From: Acidilobaceae archaeon
Lineage (GTDB): Archaea; Thermoproteota; Thermoprotei_A; Sulfolobales; Acidilobaceae
Assembly (NCBI GenBank): GCA_026985435.1
Contig: JALSQL010000131.1
Coordinates: 1-7,778 of the forward strand
Direction: 5' to 3'
DNA: 7,778 nt
Shown here: in pieces, positions 1-5,862 of the stretch
Layout of the letters: each line of letters begins with the position of its first letter
How positions within the stretch are numbered: the first letter of the stretch is position 1
The notes under the pieces: model-generated
The model's input: the letters and a program-made list of their open reading frames with translations, nothing else
What the model was told of the DNA's origin: nothing
The model's database searches: none
Translations under genes and position numbers: made by a program

Positions 1-87
1 CTTGGGCAGGGAGTGAAGAACGTTTGGTTCGTAGCCAGCATAACCGGGGAGCTCGGAGGGCAGAGCCAGCAGGGGGGCGGCTACTAG
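1..87 (+). CDS. C-terminal end of an unidentified protein (partial)
   Basis: The window opens inside an open frame that reads 28 codons and ends at TAG 85-87. The tail includes GVKNVWFVASITGELGG followed by a Gln/Gly-rich end (QSQQGGGY). The start and body lie to the left of the window. The hydrophobic run next to a polar Gly/Gln tail looks like a real C-terminus, and the stop codon sits in the left arm of a perfect hairpin that could mark the transcript end. The competing plus frame from base 24 gives an Arg/Gly/Pro-rich product and runs through the hairpin, the promoter and the next gene's start, so it looks like a shadow. I do not recognise the family, and 28 residues are too few to assign one. 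Confidence 0.45.
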   Translation, partial: LGQGVKNVWFVASITGELGGQSQQGGGY

Positions 88-103
88 CCCCGCGAGGGGC
101 TAG
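84..103 (+). terminator. Perfect 8-bp hairpin with GCGA loop over a stop codon
   Basis: CTAGCCCC (84-91), loop GCGA (92-95), GGGGCTAG (96-103) form a perfect 8-bp stem closed by a GNRA-type tetraloop. The left arm contains the TAG stop of the partial upstream gene. It probably stabilises or defines the 3' end of that transcript. The nearest T-run (134-139) is about 30 bases further on and may belong to the next promoter instead, so a strict terminator role is an inference. Confidence 0.4.
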
Positions 104-133
104 AGAGATGAGGCCCCCCACTCTACTCGGCGA

Positions 134-141
134 TTTTTTAA
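134..141 (+). promoter_or_regulatory. TATA-like box for the regulator/membrane protein pair
   Basis: TTTTTTAA is the only AT-rich run in this GC-rich gap. An archaeal TATA box there would start transcription about 25 bases on, near 163-166, just ahead of a GTGAGG ribosome-site-like sequence (168-173) and the TTG start at 181. The spacing fits a short-leader archaeal promoter. Confidence 0.5.
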
Positions 142-180
142 CTAACCACCCCCCACCAGAGGGCCCTGTGAGGCCTTGGG

Positions 181-486
181 TTGCCGGGCGACTTCAAGGT
201 TCTCGTAGAGTGGCTCATAGAGGGCACTAGAGGCGGGAGGGTGCGCGCGATGATACTCCTAGCCCTCCGGGAGAGACCCTCAAACCCGCACAGGCTCGCG
301 AGGATGCTGGGCCTCAACTACCGCACGGTCACCCACCACCTGGAGGTGCTCTCCAGGCACGGGCTGGTGCGGAGGCTCACACAGGGCTACGGGGCCCCAT
401 ATGTCCTAAGCGACCTGGCGCGGGCTAGGTGGGGGGAGATCGAGGAGTCTATAAGGAGGGTGCTTGGCGGGGCGGGGGTGGAGTAG
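181..486 (+). CDS. ArsR-type winged-helix transcriptional regulator
   Basis: This is a 101-residue DNA-binding protein. Residues about 18-75 have the pattern of an archaeal winged helix-turn-helix of the ArsR kind: a first helix (VRAMILLALRE), NPHRLARMLGLNYRTV leading into the recognition helix (THHLEVLSRHGLV), then a hairpin wing ending in PYVLS. A C-terminal helix (residues 79-94) may serve for dimerisation. No Cys pair of the metal-sensing ArsR type is present, so it is unlikely to be a classical arsenic or metal sensor. TTG at 181 is the first possible start after the in-frame stop at 169, with GTGAGG 8 bases upstream; GTG at 241 would remove the first helix. Its stop overlaps the next gene's start by one base (TAGTG), which implies translational coupling. 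The family is clear; the ligand and targets are unknown. Confidence 0.8.
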   Translation: MPGDFKVLVEWLIEGTRGGRVRAMILLALRERPSNPHRLARMLGLNYRTVTHHLEVLSRHGLVRRLTQGYGAPYVLSDLARARWGEIEESIRRVLGGAGVE

Positions 487-770
487 TGGTGGCGGTGACG
501 TTCTGGGCGCTGCTGGAGGTAATGGCTGCGGCCCAGGCGGCTGTGGCCGCCTACATGCTGTACCTAGTGGCCAGGCTGGCTAGGACACCCCTCGGGGCGA
601 GGCTCGCCCTGGTGGCCGCCGTGCTAACCGGGGAGAGCCTAGCAGCCCTAGCGGTCTACACCCACCTCCAGAGCCTAGGCTACGGGCGCCCAGTCGCCGC
701 GCCCCTACTCGCCATACAGACCATGAGCCTGGCTGGCACGCTCATCCTGGTAGACACCGTGCGGAGGTAG
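486..770 (+). CDS. Small three-helix membrane protein coupled to the winged-helix regulator
   Basis: This is a 94-residue hydrophobic protein with three likely membrane segments at about residues 4-28, 39-60 and 69-90, joined by short loops with arginines (VARLARTPLGAR after helix 1, VRR at the end). An acidic residue lies within helix 1 (Glu11) and at helix 2 (Glu50). GTG at 486 was chosen because it overlaps the regulator's stop codon and keeps helix 1 whole; GTG 489 and 495 are close alternatives. Longer in-frame starts lie inside the regulator gene and would add a Gly-rich stretch. Small membrane proteins encoded right after a winged-helix gene recur in archaea, and a natural guess is that this one senses something at the membrane or tethers the regulator. 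That role is inference. No enzymatic motif is visible. Confidence 0.7.
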   Translation: MVAVTFWALLEVMAAAQAAVAAYMLYLVARLARTPLGARLALVAAVLTGESLAALAVYTHLQSLGYGRPVAAPLLAIQTMSLAGTLILVDTVRR

Positions 771-781
771 GGGCGCCACCC

Positions 782-1744
782 TCACCCCCGGAGCCCCCGG
801 TACACGCTAACCCGGCCCCCGCCCAGCCAGGCCCCGCAGAAGCGGCACCTCAGACCGCCCGGCTCGAGGCACCTGCCGCACACCGGGCACCTCCCCGGGC
901 CCTCGCAGGGCGGGGGCAGCAGGCCGGAGGCGTGGAGCCTCCTCACGAGGTACGCGTGCGGCCCACTGGGCTCCCAGCCCTCGAGGGGTTCGGAGCCCAG
1001 CGAGGCCTCCTCCAGGGCTTCGAGGGCCCCGGACCCGCTTGTGACGGGCGTCTTCCCACGCCACGCCAGGCCGTGGAGCCCCGCAAGGTCGAGGTAGACG
1101 CGGAGGAGCAGCTTGCCCCACCCGCCGGAGAGCAGGCAGTCCACGGGGGCCTCGAGGGAGAGCCTCCTCGCCTCGGGGGTGTAGAGGGGGGTGCAGGCTT
1201 CTAGGCCGAGGAGGCCGGCTATCGGCTTTGAGGAGAAGAAGGCCCCGCCGGAGGCCATCCGCCTCCTCCACTCCCCCAGCTTCTCCGGGGGGAGGCCCTG
1301 GAGGAAGGTGTAGCCAAGGAACAGCTCGTCCCCCCCATCGCCGGTCACGATGCACCTGCACCCATCGGAGGCCGCCGCTGCCATGCCCAGGGCGGCCCCC
1401 GCGGCCCCGGCGACCTCCACCGGGTCCGCCGTCTCCAGGGCTATGGCGGCCAGGTCGAACGCGCTCCTCCACCCGGCCCGGGTGGGCCTCACCACGCGGA
1501 GGGGGAGCCCCAGCCTCTCAGCCGCCTCGAGGGCGTGGGGCGCGTCAGGGCTCTCGGGGCCGGGGAGTACGGTGTAGGCCCTAGGCCTGGCGTTGGCCTC
1601 GAGCGCCAGGCTGGCCGCTATGAAGCCCGTGTCGACGCCCCCGCTGAGGAGTATGCAGTCGCACCCCCTACCCGCCACGGTGGCCGCGACTATCTTGGCG
1701 AGCCTCGAAGCCAGGTCCACGCAGCCCGGGTGGATGGGCTTCAA
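782..1744 (-). CDS. Asparagine synthase-like protein, no glutaminase domain, C-terminal Cys knuckle
   Basis: This is a 320-residue member of the AsnB synthetase-domain family (ATP pyrophosphatase fold). Visible motifs are the PP-loop SGGVDT (residues 34-39), the asparagine-synthase signature GDGGDELFLGY (135-145), a TPLYTPEARRLSL segment (185-197) matching the AsnB PFLD region, GWGKLLLR (208-215) and KTPVTSGSG (231-239). The N-terminal glutamine-hydrolysing domain of full AsnB (about 550 residues, nucleophile Cys2) is absent, so ammonia or a partner would have to supply nitrogen, or the substrate differs. The family should adenylate a carboxylate and then amidate it. The PP-loop ends in Thr instead of the usual Ser. 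A Cys cluster at 280, 286, 289, 292, 300 and 303 (CPVC and CRFC pairs) looks like a zinc ribbon. TTG at 1744 is chosen for the promoter spacing and the G-rich run before it; GTG nine codons in is possible. It lies 56 bases after the ATPase gene. Confidence 0.75.
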   Translation of the reverse strand: MKPIHPGCVDLASRLAKIVAATVAGRGCDCILLSGGVDTGFIAASLALEANARPRAYTVLPGPESPDAPHALEAAERLGLPLRVVRPTRAGWRSAFDLAAIALETADPVEVAGAAGAALGMAAAASDGCRCIVTGDGGDELFLGYTFLQGLPPEKLGEWRRRMASGGAFFSSKPIAGLLGLEACTPLYTPEARRLSLEAPVDCLLSGGWGKLLLRVYLDLAGLHGLAWRGKTPVTSGSGALEALEEASLGSEPLEGWEPSGPHAYLVRRLHASGLLPPPCEGPGRCPVCGRCLEPGGLRCRFCGAWLGGGRVSVYRGLRG

Positions 1745-1780
1745 ACCCGCCCCCCGCTGGGCGGCCGCCCCTTCCGGGCC

Positions 1781-1788
1781 TGTAAAAC
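1781..1788 (-). promoter_or_regulatory. TATA-like box for the asparagine synthase-like gene
   Basis: On the minus strand the gap after the ATPase gene reads GCGTTTTACAGG. GTTTTACA would place a start of transcription near 1759, about 15 bases before the TTG at 1744. It is the only AT-rich run in the gap and suggests this gene is not solely dependent on read-through from the ATPase gene. Confidence 0.4.
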
Positions 1789-1800
1789 GCGCCCGGGGCC

Positions 1801-3564
1801 TCAGGGGCGGCCCCGCGAGCCGCCCGCCAGCGCCCCGGCTGCTGCCGCCGCCAGCGTGGAGCCGTCGTCCCCGAGGAGGGCGACTAGCGGGAGCGGCATG
1901 AGGCCTGCCAGGCCCGCGGTGGCGACCGCCAGCTTGGCTAGGGCTGCCGTGGCGAACGCCGCCGCCAGGCCGCGGCGGAAGGCGTGGGCGGCCCTGAAGA
2001 CCTCTAGGACCTGGCGTGGACCGTGCGGCGCGACCGCGTCGGCCAGCTCCCTCGTGAGGTCCACGCTCCCAACGGCGACGGAGAAGTCGGCCGCCGCCAG
2101 GGCTATGGCGTCGTTCACGCCGTCCCCCACGAAGGCGACCCTGCGCCCCTCGCCTCGGAGCCTCCTGACGAGCTCGGCCTTAGCCTCGGGGCTCATGTTG
2201 GCGTGGTACTCCTCGACCCCCAGCTCCTCCGCTACGCGCCTAACGTTCTCGGGCCTGTCACCGCTAGCTATGACTACCCGGACCCCCCTACCCCGGAGGT
2301 AGGCCACAAGCTCCCTCGCCCCAGCGGCCAGGGTCTCCCGGAGGCAGAGCACAGCCTCCTCCACCCCTCCCCCCGGCGTGGAGGCCCTCACCAGCACCGT
2401 CTTACCGCAGGGCATAGGGGGCCCTGCCCGCAGCTCTACCAGGGAGCCCGAGACCTCCCCCACAACGCCCGAGCCCCTCTCCTCCCTGACCCAGGACACG
2501 CTAGCGCCCCCGGGGGCCGGCATGGCTGCGAGGGCCCTAGCCACGGGGTGCCTGCTCCCCCTCGCCAGGGCCGCCGCCAGGCCGGCCAGCCTCCACGCCC
2601 TGGGGTCGCCGTCCACGGGGGCTGGGGCTAGCGTGGTCAGGGTGCCGGTCTTGTCGACGACTACTGTGTCAACAGTGGAGGCGGCCTCCAGGCTGGCGCC
2701 TCCCCTGACCAGGACGCCCCTCCTCGCGAGGCCCGCGATCTGGTAGCTGGCCTGGAAGCTGGAGGCGATTATGAAGGCGCTGGGGCACCCGGCCAGCAGT
2801 ACCGACAGAGCCCTCGCGGGGCCGAGGGCTAGGTGGGCGGCCGCGAACGCTGAGAGCACGACTGCGGTTAGCAGGGGCGCCAGCCTCTCCAGGGTTCTCG
2901 TCACGCGCGGCCTCTCCTCGAGGGCCTCGAGCGCCTCCGAGATGAGGCGCTGGGCGTAGGAGTCGCCCGGGGGCCTCTCGACCCTAACCCTGATTGGCCC
3001 CTCCACCACGACCACGCCGCTCGGCAGCCTGTCGCCCGGCCTGACCTCCACCGGGTCGGGCTCCCCGGTCACGATGCTCGCGTCGACCGCCCCGGGGCTG
3101 AGGGCGGTCCCGTCGGCTGGCAGGGCCTCTCCGACCCTAGCCACGACCACATCGCCGGGCTGGAGGCTCTCGACCTCAACCTCCCCACCACCGCCGGGCC
3201 TCTCGACGAGCACCCTGCCCGGGAGGAGCCTGGCGGCGGCCTCGAGGCGCCTCCTAGCCAGGGCCTCCACGCGCTCCTCCAGCGCCTCGGCGGCCGAGTA
3301 TAGCAGGTAGACGATCAGGCCCTCCAGCACTAGGCCGTGCCTCACCGCTACGAGGCCGACGACCGCCATGAGTAGGTCTACCGTGAACCTGCCCCGGGCT
3401 AGGGCTAGCGCGAACCTCGCCGCCAGCAGCGCCGCGCCAGCGGCTAGGGCTGCCCTGGCGGGCCCCGGGCTCCCGGCTAGCGAGGCTGCTAGGCCCGTTG
3501 TCGCGGAGGCTGCCAGGGCGGCGTACCATGCTAGTTCCCCGCGGGATTCGGAGTGGTGGCTCAT
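1801..3564 (-). CDS. P1B-type heavy-metal transporting ATPase with CPS in the membrane metal site
   Basis: This 587-residue pump should use ATP to move a metal ion across the cytoplasmic membrane. All core P-type motifs are visible: TGE in the actuator (166-168), the phosphorylated aspartate in DKTGT (D304), the P1B-specific HP pair in SRHP (339-340), SGD (434-436) and GDGVND (480-485). Membrane helices are predicted near 11-31, 36-58, 60-77, 78-97, 227-247, 252-276 and two between 532 and 578, giving the usual eight. The intramembrane motif that chooses the metal is CPS (260-262), not CPC, SPC or CPH, and the Pro normally found a few residues later is missing (ASSF). The last helix has GDDGST (565-570), most like the DGST of zinc/cadmium pumps. 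There is no HMA domain; the N-terminus offers only MSHHSES. The ATG at 3564 has GGGGGTG five bases upstream. It is divergent from a NikR-like gene. The metal is uncertain; a divalent ion is likelier than copper. Confidence 0.88.
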   Translation of the reverse strand: MSHHSESRGELAWYAALAASATTGLAASLAGSPGPARAALAAGAALLAARFALALARGRFTVDLLMAVVGLVAVRHGLVLEGLIVYLLYSAAEALEERVEALARRRLEAAARLLPGRVLVERPGGGGEVEVESLQPGDVVVARVGEALPADGTALSPGAVDASIVTGEPDPVEVRPGDRLPSGVVVVEGPIRVRVERPPGDSYAQRLISEALEALEERPRVTRTLERLAPLLTAVVLSAFAAAHLALGPARALSVLLAGCPSAFIIASSFQASYQIAGLARRGVLVRGGASLEAASTVDTVVVDKTGTLTTLAPAPVDGDPRAWRLAGLAAALARGSRHPVARALAAMPAPGGASVSWVREERGSGVVGEVSGSLVELRAGPPMPCGKTVLVRASTPGGGVEEAVLCLRETLAAGARELVAYLRGRGVRVVIASGDRPENVRRVAEELGVEEYHANMSPEAKAELVRRLRGEGRRVAFVGDGVNDAIALAAADFSVAVGSVDLTRELADAVAPHGPRQVLEVFRAAHAFRRGLAAAFATAALAKLAVATAGLAGLMPLPLVALLGDDGSTLAAAAAGALAGGSRGRP

Positions 3565-3596
3565 AGGTGCACCCCCGGTCCGCCAGGCCCGGGAGA

Positions 3597-3661
3597 GCTA
3601 ATAGGTTCACGGTAGTATAGTAGCTTAGAGTTATTAACTATCGGGTGCCGCTACTATTAGC
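3597..3661. promoter_or_regulatory. Candidate operator: three related elements around a palindrome between divergent genes
   Basis: The region between the ATPase and the NikR-like gene holds GCTAATAG (3597-3604), ATAGTAGC (3617-3624) and a combined GCTACTATTAGC (3650-3661). GCTACTAT (3650-3657) is the exact reverse complement of 3617-3624, and CTATTAGC (3654-3661) is the exact reverse complement of 3597-3604. Between them is the 11-base palindrome AGTTATTAACT (3629-3639). Ribbon-helix-helix regulators of the NikR type bind widely spaced inverted repeats; here the centre-to-centre distance of the inner pair is 33 bases, about three helical turns. Binding would cover both promoters. Confidence 0.55.
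3631..3638 (+). promoter_or_regulatory. TATA-like box for the NikR-like gene, inside the palindrome
   Basis: TTATTAAC lies about 25 bases before a likely transcription start near 3657-3662, followed by the GGGGTG ribosome site (3664-3669) and the GTG start at 3676. It overlaps the AGTTATTAACT palindrome, so a bound repressor would block TBP. On the minus strand CTATACTA (within 3611-3623) is a possible box for the ATPase gene. Confidence 0.45.
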
Positions 3662-3675
3662 GCGGGGTGTGCGCG

Positions 3676-4050
3676 GTGGCGATAGTCAGCGTGAACCTCC
3701 CGGACGACCTCCTCGCGAGGCTCGACCGGGCCGTGGCGGAGCTGGGCTACAGGAGCAGGAGCCAGCTCGTGAGGGATGCGCTCGAGGAGAAGCTGGGCGC
3801 GGAGGGGGGAGGCTCTGTCAGGGTGCTGCTCGTGGCGAGCGACCACTCCGCGCAGCCGGGCGTTGACCAGAGGGTAGTGGCTGCCGCCTACACGGCGGGC
3901 GGCGATCTCATCGGGCTCTACCACGTGGTTGTAGGGGGGTCCAGGTGCGTCACCGTCATACTCCTGAGGGAGGGCGAGAGGGCGGCGGCCGTGGCGAGGA
4001 GGGTGAGGAGGGTCCGGGGTGTTGTGAGGGTGGTGAGCCTCACCCTGTAG
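3676..4050 (+). CDS. NikR/CopG-like ribbon-helix-helix regulator with incomplete nickel site
   Basis: This 124-residue protein begins with a ribbon-helix-helix DNA-binding domain (residues 1-41: IVSVNLPDDLLARLD, then GYRSRSQLVRDALEEKL). Residues 48-124 resemble the ACT-like C-terminal domain of NikR, ending in RRVRGVVRVVSL. Aligning by eye on the metal loop, E. coli His87 and Cys95 correspond to His83 and Cys91 here, but His89 is Val85 and His76 is Tyr72. It should still form the NikR-like dimer or tetramer, but may bind a different metal or another ligand. GTG at 3676 is chosen because GGGGTG (3664-3669) sits six bases before it; GTG at 3667 lies inside that ribosome site and would add only MCA. 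It is divergent from the metal ATPase, its obvious regulatory target, and probably regulates itself. The family is well supported; metal identity is open. Confidence 0.82.
   Translation: MAIVSVNLPDDLLARLDRAVAELGYRSRSQLVRDALEEKLGAEGGGSVRVLLVASDHSAQPGVDQRVVAAAYTAGGDLIGLYHVVVGGSRCVTVILLREGERAAAVARRVRRVRGVVRVVSLTL
4027..4046. terminator. Hairpin at the tail-to-tail gene junction
   Basis: AGGGTG (4027-4032) and CACCCT (4041-4046) can pair around an 8-base loop. The stem spans the convergent ends of the NikR-like gene (stop 4048-4050) and the dehydrogenase gene (stop 4040-4042), which overlap by 11 bases. It could help end both transcripts. There is no T-run, so this is weak. Confidence 0.25.
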
Positions 4051-5029
4051 GCCTAACCACGACCCGGAAAGTGTCGCCCTCGAGGCTACGCTCGAACGCC
4101 TGGCGGGCCTCCTCGAGGGGGTAGGAGGCGTCCACCGGCACCCTGACCGCGCCGGCCTCGAGGAGCCTCAGGGCGGCCTGGAACTCGCGGAAGGTGCCGC
4201 ACCTCGTGCCGACCACCCTGACCTCCTTGACCACCGCCTCGGTCAGGGGTAGGGGCGCCTCGCCGCCGGGGGTGCTCTTGGCGTGCACCACTCCCCGGGG
4301 CCTGGCGAGCGCCACTGCCTGGCGGAGGCCCCGGTTGGAGCCCGTCGCCTCGAACACCATGTCGAATCCGAGGCCGCTCCAGCTCTCGGCCCTGCCGGCC
4401 TCGAGGGCCTCCTCGAAGCCGAGGACCCTGAACCCCATCCCCCTGAGCCTCCCAGCCTTCCTCGAGCCCGGCCTGGCCACGACCACGGGGTCGAACCCCC
4501 TGAGCCTCAGGGCCTGGGCGGCGAGCAGGGCTATGAAGCCCGTGCCGAGCACCGCCACGCTCCAACCCTCCCTCGGCGGCTCCTGGTGGAGGGCGTTGAG
4601 CACCGCGGCGAGGGGCTCCGCGGCGAAGGCCACCTCGTGGGGCAGCCTGTGGCGGTGGAGCGCCCACGCCGGGGCGGCCATGAGCTCGGCCATGCCGCCC
4701 GGGTAGTCTATGCCGAGGGTCCTCCTGTTGGGGCAGTGCGTGTAGAGGCCCGCCCTGCAGACCCTGCACCTCAGGCAGGCGAAGTTTATCTCGCTCACAA
4801 CGCTCTCGCCGACGAGCTCCTCGGGCCCATCGACCACGACTCCGCTAACCTCGTGGCCAGGTATGAGGGGCCTCTCCAGCAGCGGGTAGGTGCCCCTGTA
4901 GAACGCCTTGTCGGTCCCGCACACCCCAACAGCCCTGGGCTCGACCAGCGCCCAGCCCTCCCCCGGCCTGGGGCGGGGCGCCTCCCCGACCCTCAGGTCG
5001 CCGGGCCCGTAGAGCAGGGCCGCCCTCAA
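4040..5029 (-). CDS. Zinc-dependent medium-chain alcohol/polyol dehydrogenase
   Basis: This 329-residue cytoplasmic enzyme of the medium-chain dehydrogenase family should oxidise an alcohol or reduce a ketone with a nicotinamide cofactor. Catalytic zinc ligands are Cys37 (GVCGTD), His59 with Glu60 (GHE) and Glu138 (EPLA), the sorbitol/threonine dehydrogenase pattern. The structural-zinc lobe is present as Cys85, Cys88, Cys91 and Cys99. The Rossmann fold shows GTGFIA (162-167). The second strand ends VVVARPGSRK, without the acidic residue typical of NAD enzymes and with basic residues, which suggests NADP; that is inference. The TTG start overlaps the crotonase stop as TTGA, so the two are translationally coupled and probably serve one pathway. 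A G-rich run directly precedes the start. It converges with the NikR-like gene and overlaps it by 11 bases. The substrate cannot be read from the sequence. Confidence 0.85.
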   Translation of the reverse strand: MRAALLYGPGDLRVGEAPRPRPGEGWALVEPRAVGVCGTDKAFYRGTYPLLERPLIPGHEVSGVVVDGPEELVGESVVSEINFACLRCRVCRAGLYTHCPNRRTLGIDYPGGMAELMAAPAWALHRHRLPHEVAFAAEPLAAVLNALHQEPPREGWSVAVLGTGFIALLAAQALRLRGFDPVVVARPGSRKAGRLRGMGFRVLGFEEALEAGRAESWSGLGFDMVFEATGSNRGLRQAVALARPRGVVHAKSTPGGEAPLPLTEAVVKEVRVVGTRCGTFREFQAALRLLEAGAVRVPVDASYPLEEARQAFERSLEGDTFRVVVRPTG

Positions 5030-5799
5030 CCCCCGCCAGCCCCCCGGCGCCTCCTCGACTCCACGAAGCCCCGGGCCCTCTCCACGGTCTCGGGCCTCGC
5101 GGCCGAGTAAACCAGGGCGAGCAGGCCCCTCTGGAGCATGGCGTGCGGCCTGGCCTCCCTGAGGAGCTCCCTCGCCATGCGGACGGCCCAGGGGTCGTTC
5201 GCCGCTATCCTCTCGGCGACCTCCACAACCTTGGCCTCGAGCTCCTCAACGCTGTCGACCACGAAGTTGACTATACCCTGGCGGGCGGCCTCCTCGGCGG
5301 TTATCGTGTCGCCGGTGAGGACCAGGTAGGCCGCACGCTTGTAGCCTATCAGCCACGGCGCCACCGTGGGGGTGGCCGGGGGCACCATGCCCCACCTCAC
5401 CGCCGGGGTGCCGAGCTTGGCCCACCTCACAGCAACGGCTATGTCGGCGGCGTGGAGGAGCTCGAAGCCTATACCGATGGCGTGGCCGTTAACCGCTGCC
5501 ACCACGGGCTTGGGGCACTCCGCCACAGCCCTGCAGACCCCGCCGAGGCCCTCGTACATCAGCCTCCACGAGTCCCCCGGCCCCCCTATCGAGGCCACGC
5601 TCTCCAGGTCAACGCCCGTAGAGAAGAAGCGGTCGCCAGCGCCCCGTATTGCTACAACGCTCGTCCCCGGGGCGCCGCACTCGCCCCTCACAGCCTCAGC
5701 CAGCAGGCGGGCGTGCTCGTAGTCGAGGCTGTTACCCTTGCCCTCACGGTCTATCACGACCCACGAGACGGGCCCATCCCTCCTAGTGTGGACCGGCAC
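5026..5799 (-). CDS. Crotonase (enoyl-CoA hydratase/isomerase family) lacking the second catalytic Glu
   Basis: This protein of 257 residues has the crotonase fold, which binds acyl-CoA and stabilises an enolate through an oxyanion hole. From the chosen start, FSTGVDL (59-65) and NGHAIGIGFEL (104-114) are the two oxyanion-hole segments, followed by LTGDTITAEEAARQGIVNFVV, typical of the family. The glutamate equivalent to rat hydratase Glu144 is kept (Glu113, GFELLHAADI), but the position of Glu164 is Ala133 (TPAVRWG instead of PEI). A true syn-hydratase normally needs both, so this may be an isomerase, hydrolase, lyase or other crotonase. The open frame runs up to GTG 5817, which lies close behind a TATA-like box at 5835-5840. 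A transcript from that box would begin near 5811, so GTG 5799, which also gives the usual short N-terminus (MPVHTRRDGPVSW), is preferred. It is coupled to the dehydrogenase downstream. Confidence 0.84.
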   Translation of the reverse strand: MPVHTRRDGPVSWVVIDREGKGNSLDYEHARLLAEAVRGECGAPGTSVVAIRGAGDRFFSTGVDLESVASIGGPGDSWRLMYEGLGGVCRAVAECPKPVVAAVNGHAIGIGFELLHAADIAVAVRWAKLGTPAVRWGMVPPATPTVAPWLIGYKRAAYLVLTGDTITAEEAARQGIVNFVVDSVEELEAKVVEVAERIAANDPWAVRMARELLREARPHAMLQRGLLALVYSAARPETVERARGFVESRRRRGAGGG

Positions 5800-5834
5800 G
5801 AGGACAGCACCGCCCACGCGGGTGGGCGTGGAGG

Positions 5835-5840
5835 TATAAG
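5835..5840 (-). promoter_or_regulatory. TATA-like box for the crotonase-dehydrogenase pair
   Basis: The minus strand of the short gap between the PP-loop gene and the crotonase reads GGCTCTTATACCTCC. CTTATA predicts transcription from about 5811, consistent with a GTG start at 5799 and a leader near 12 bases. This implies the pair can be expressed apart from the upstream PP-loop gene. Confidence 0.45.
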
Positions 5841-5847
5841 AGCCGGG

Positions 5848-5862
5848 GGCGCCCGGGGCGCC
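5848..5862 (-). terminator. Hairpin on the stop codon of the PP-loop gene
   Basis: GGCGCC (5848-5853) and GGCGCC (5857-5862) form a 6-bp GC stem with a three-base loop, touching the TAG stop of the PP-loop gene (5862-5864). It lies just upstream of the crotonase promoter and may separate the two transcripts. Short self-complementary GC runs arise easily in this base composition, so support is weak. Confidence 0.25.

Noticed and set aside
24..230. Plus-strand open frame over the start of the window
   Set aside because: The product is Arg/Gly/Pro-rich without any motif, and it crosses the hairpin, the promoter and the start of the winged-helix gene.
1535..2302. Long plus-strand open frame opposite the asparagine synthase-like and ATPase genes
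   Set aside because: It is antisense to two genes with unmistakable motifs and has a low-complexity Ala/Arg/Pro/Ser product; open antisense frames are expected at this GC content.
3520..3564. N-terminal HMA metal-binding domain on the ATPase
   Set aside because: The N-terminus is only about ten residues before the first helix, with two adjacent His and no GMxCxxC motif.
4283..5110. Long plus-strand open frame opposite the dehydrogenase
   Set aside because: It mirrors the third-position GC bias of the coding strand and shows no family motif, while the opposite strand encodes a full zinc dehydrogenase.
4040..5799. Benzoyl-CoA or cyclohexene-carbonyl-CoA degradation genes
   Set aside because: A zinc dehydrogenase next to a crotonase occurs there, but I saw no substrate-specific motif and no further pathway gene in the window.
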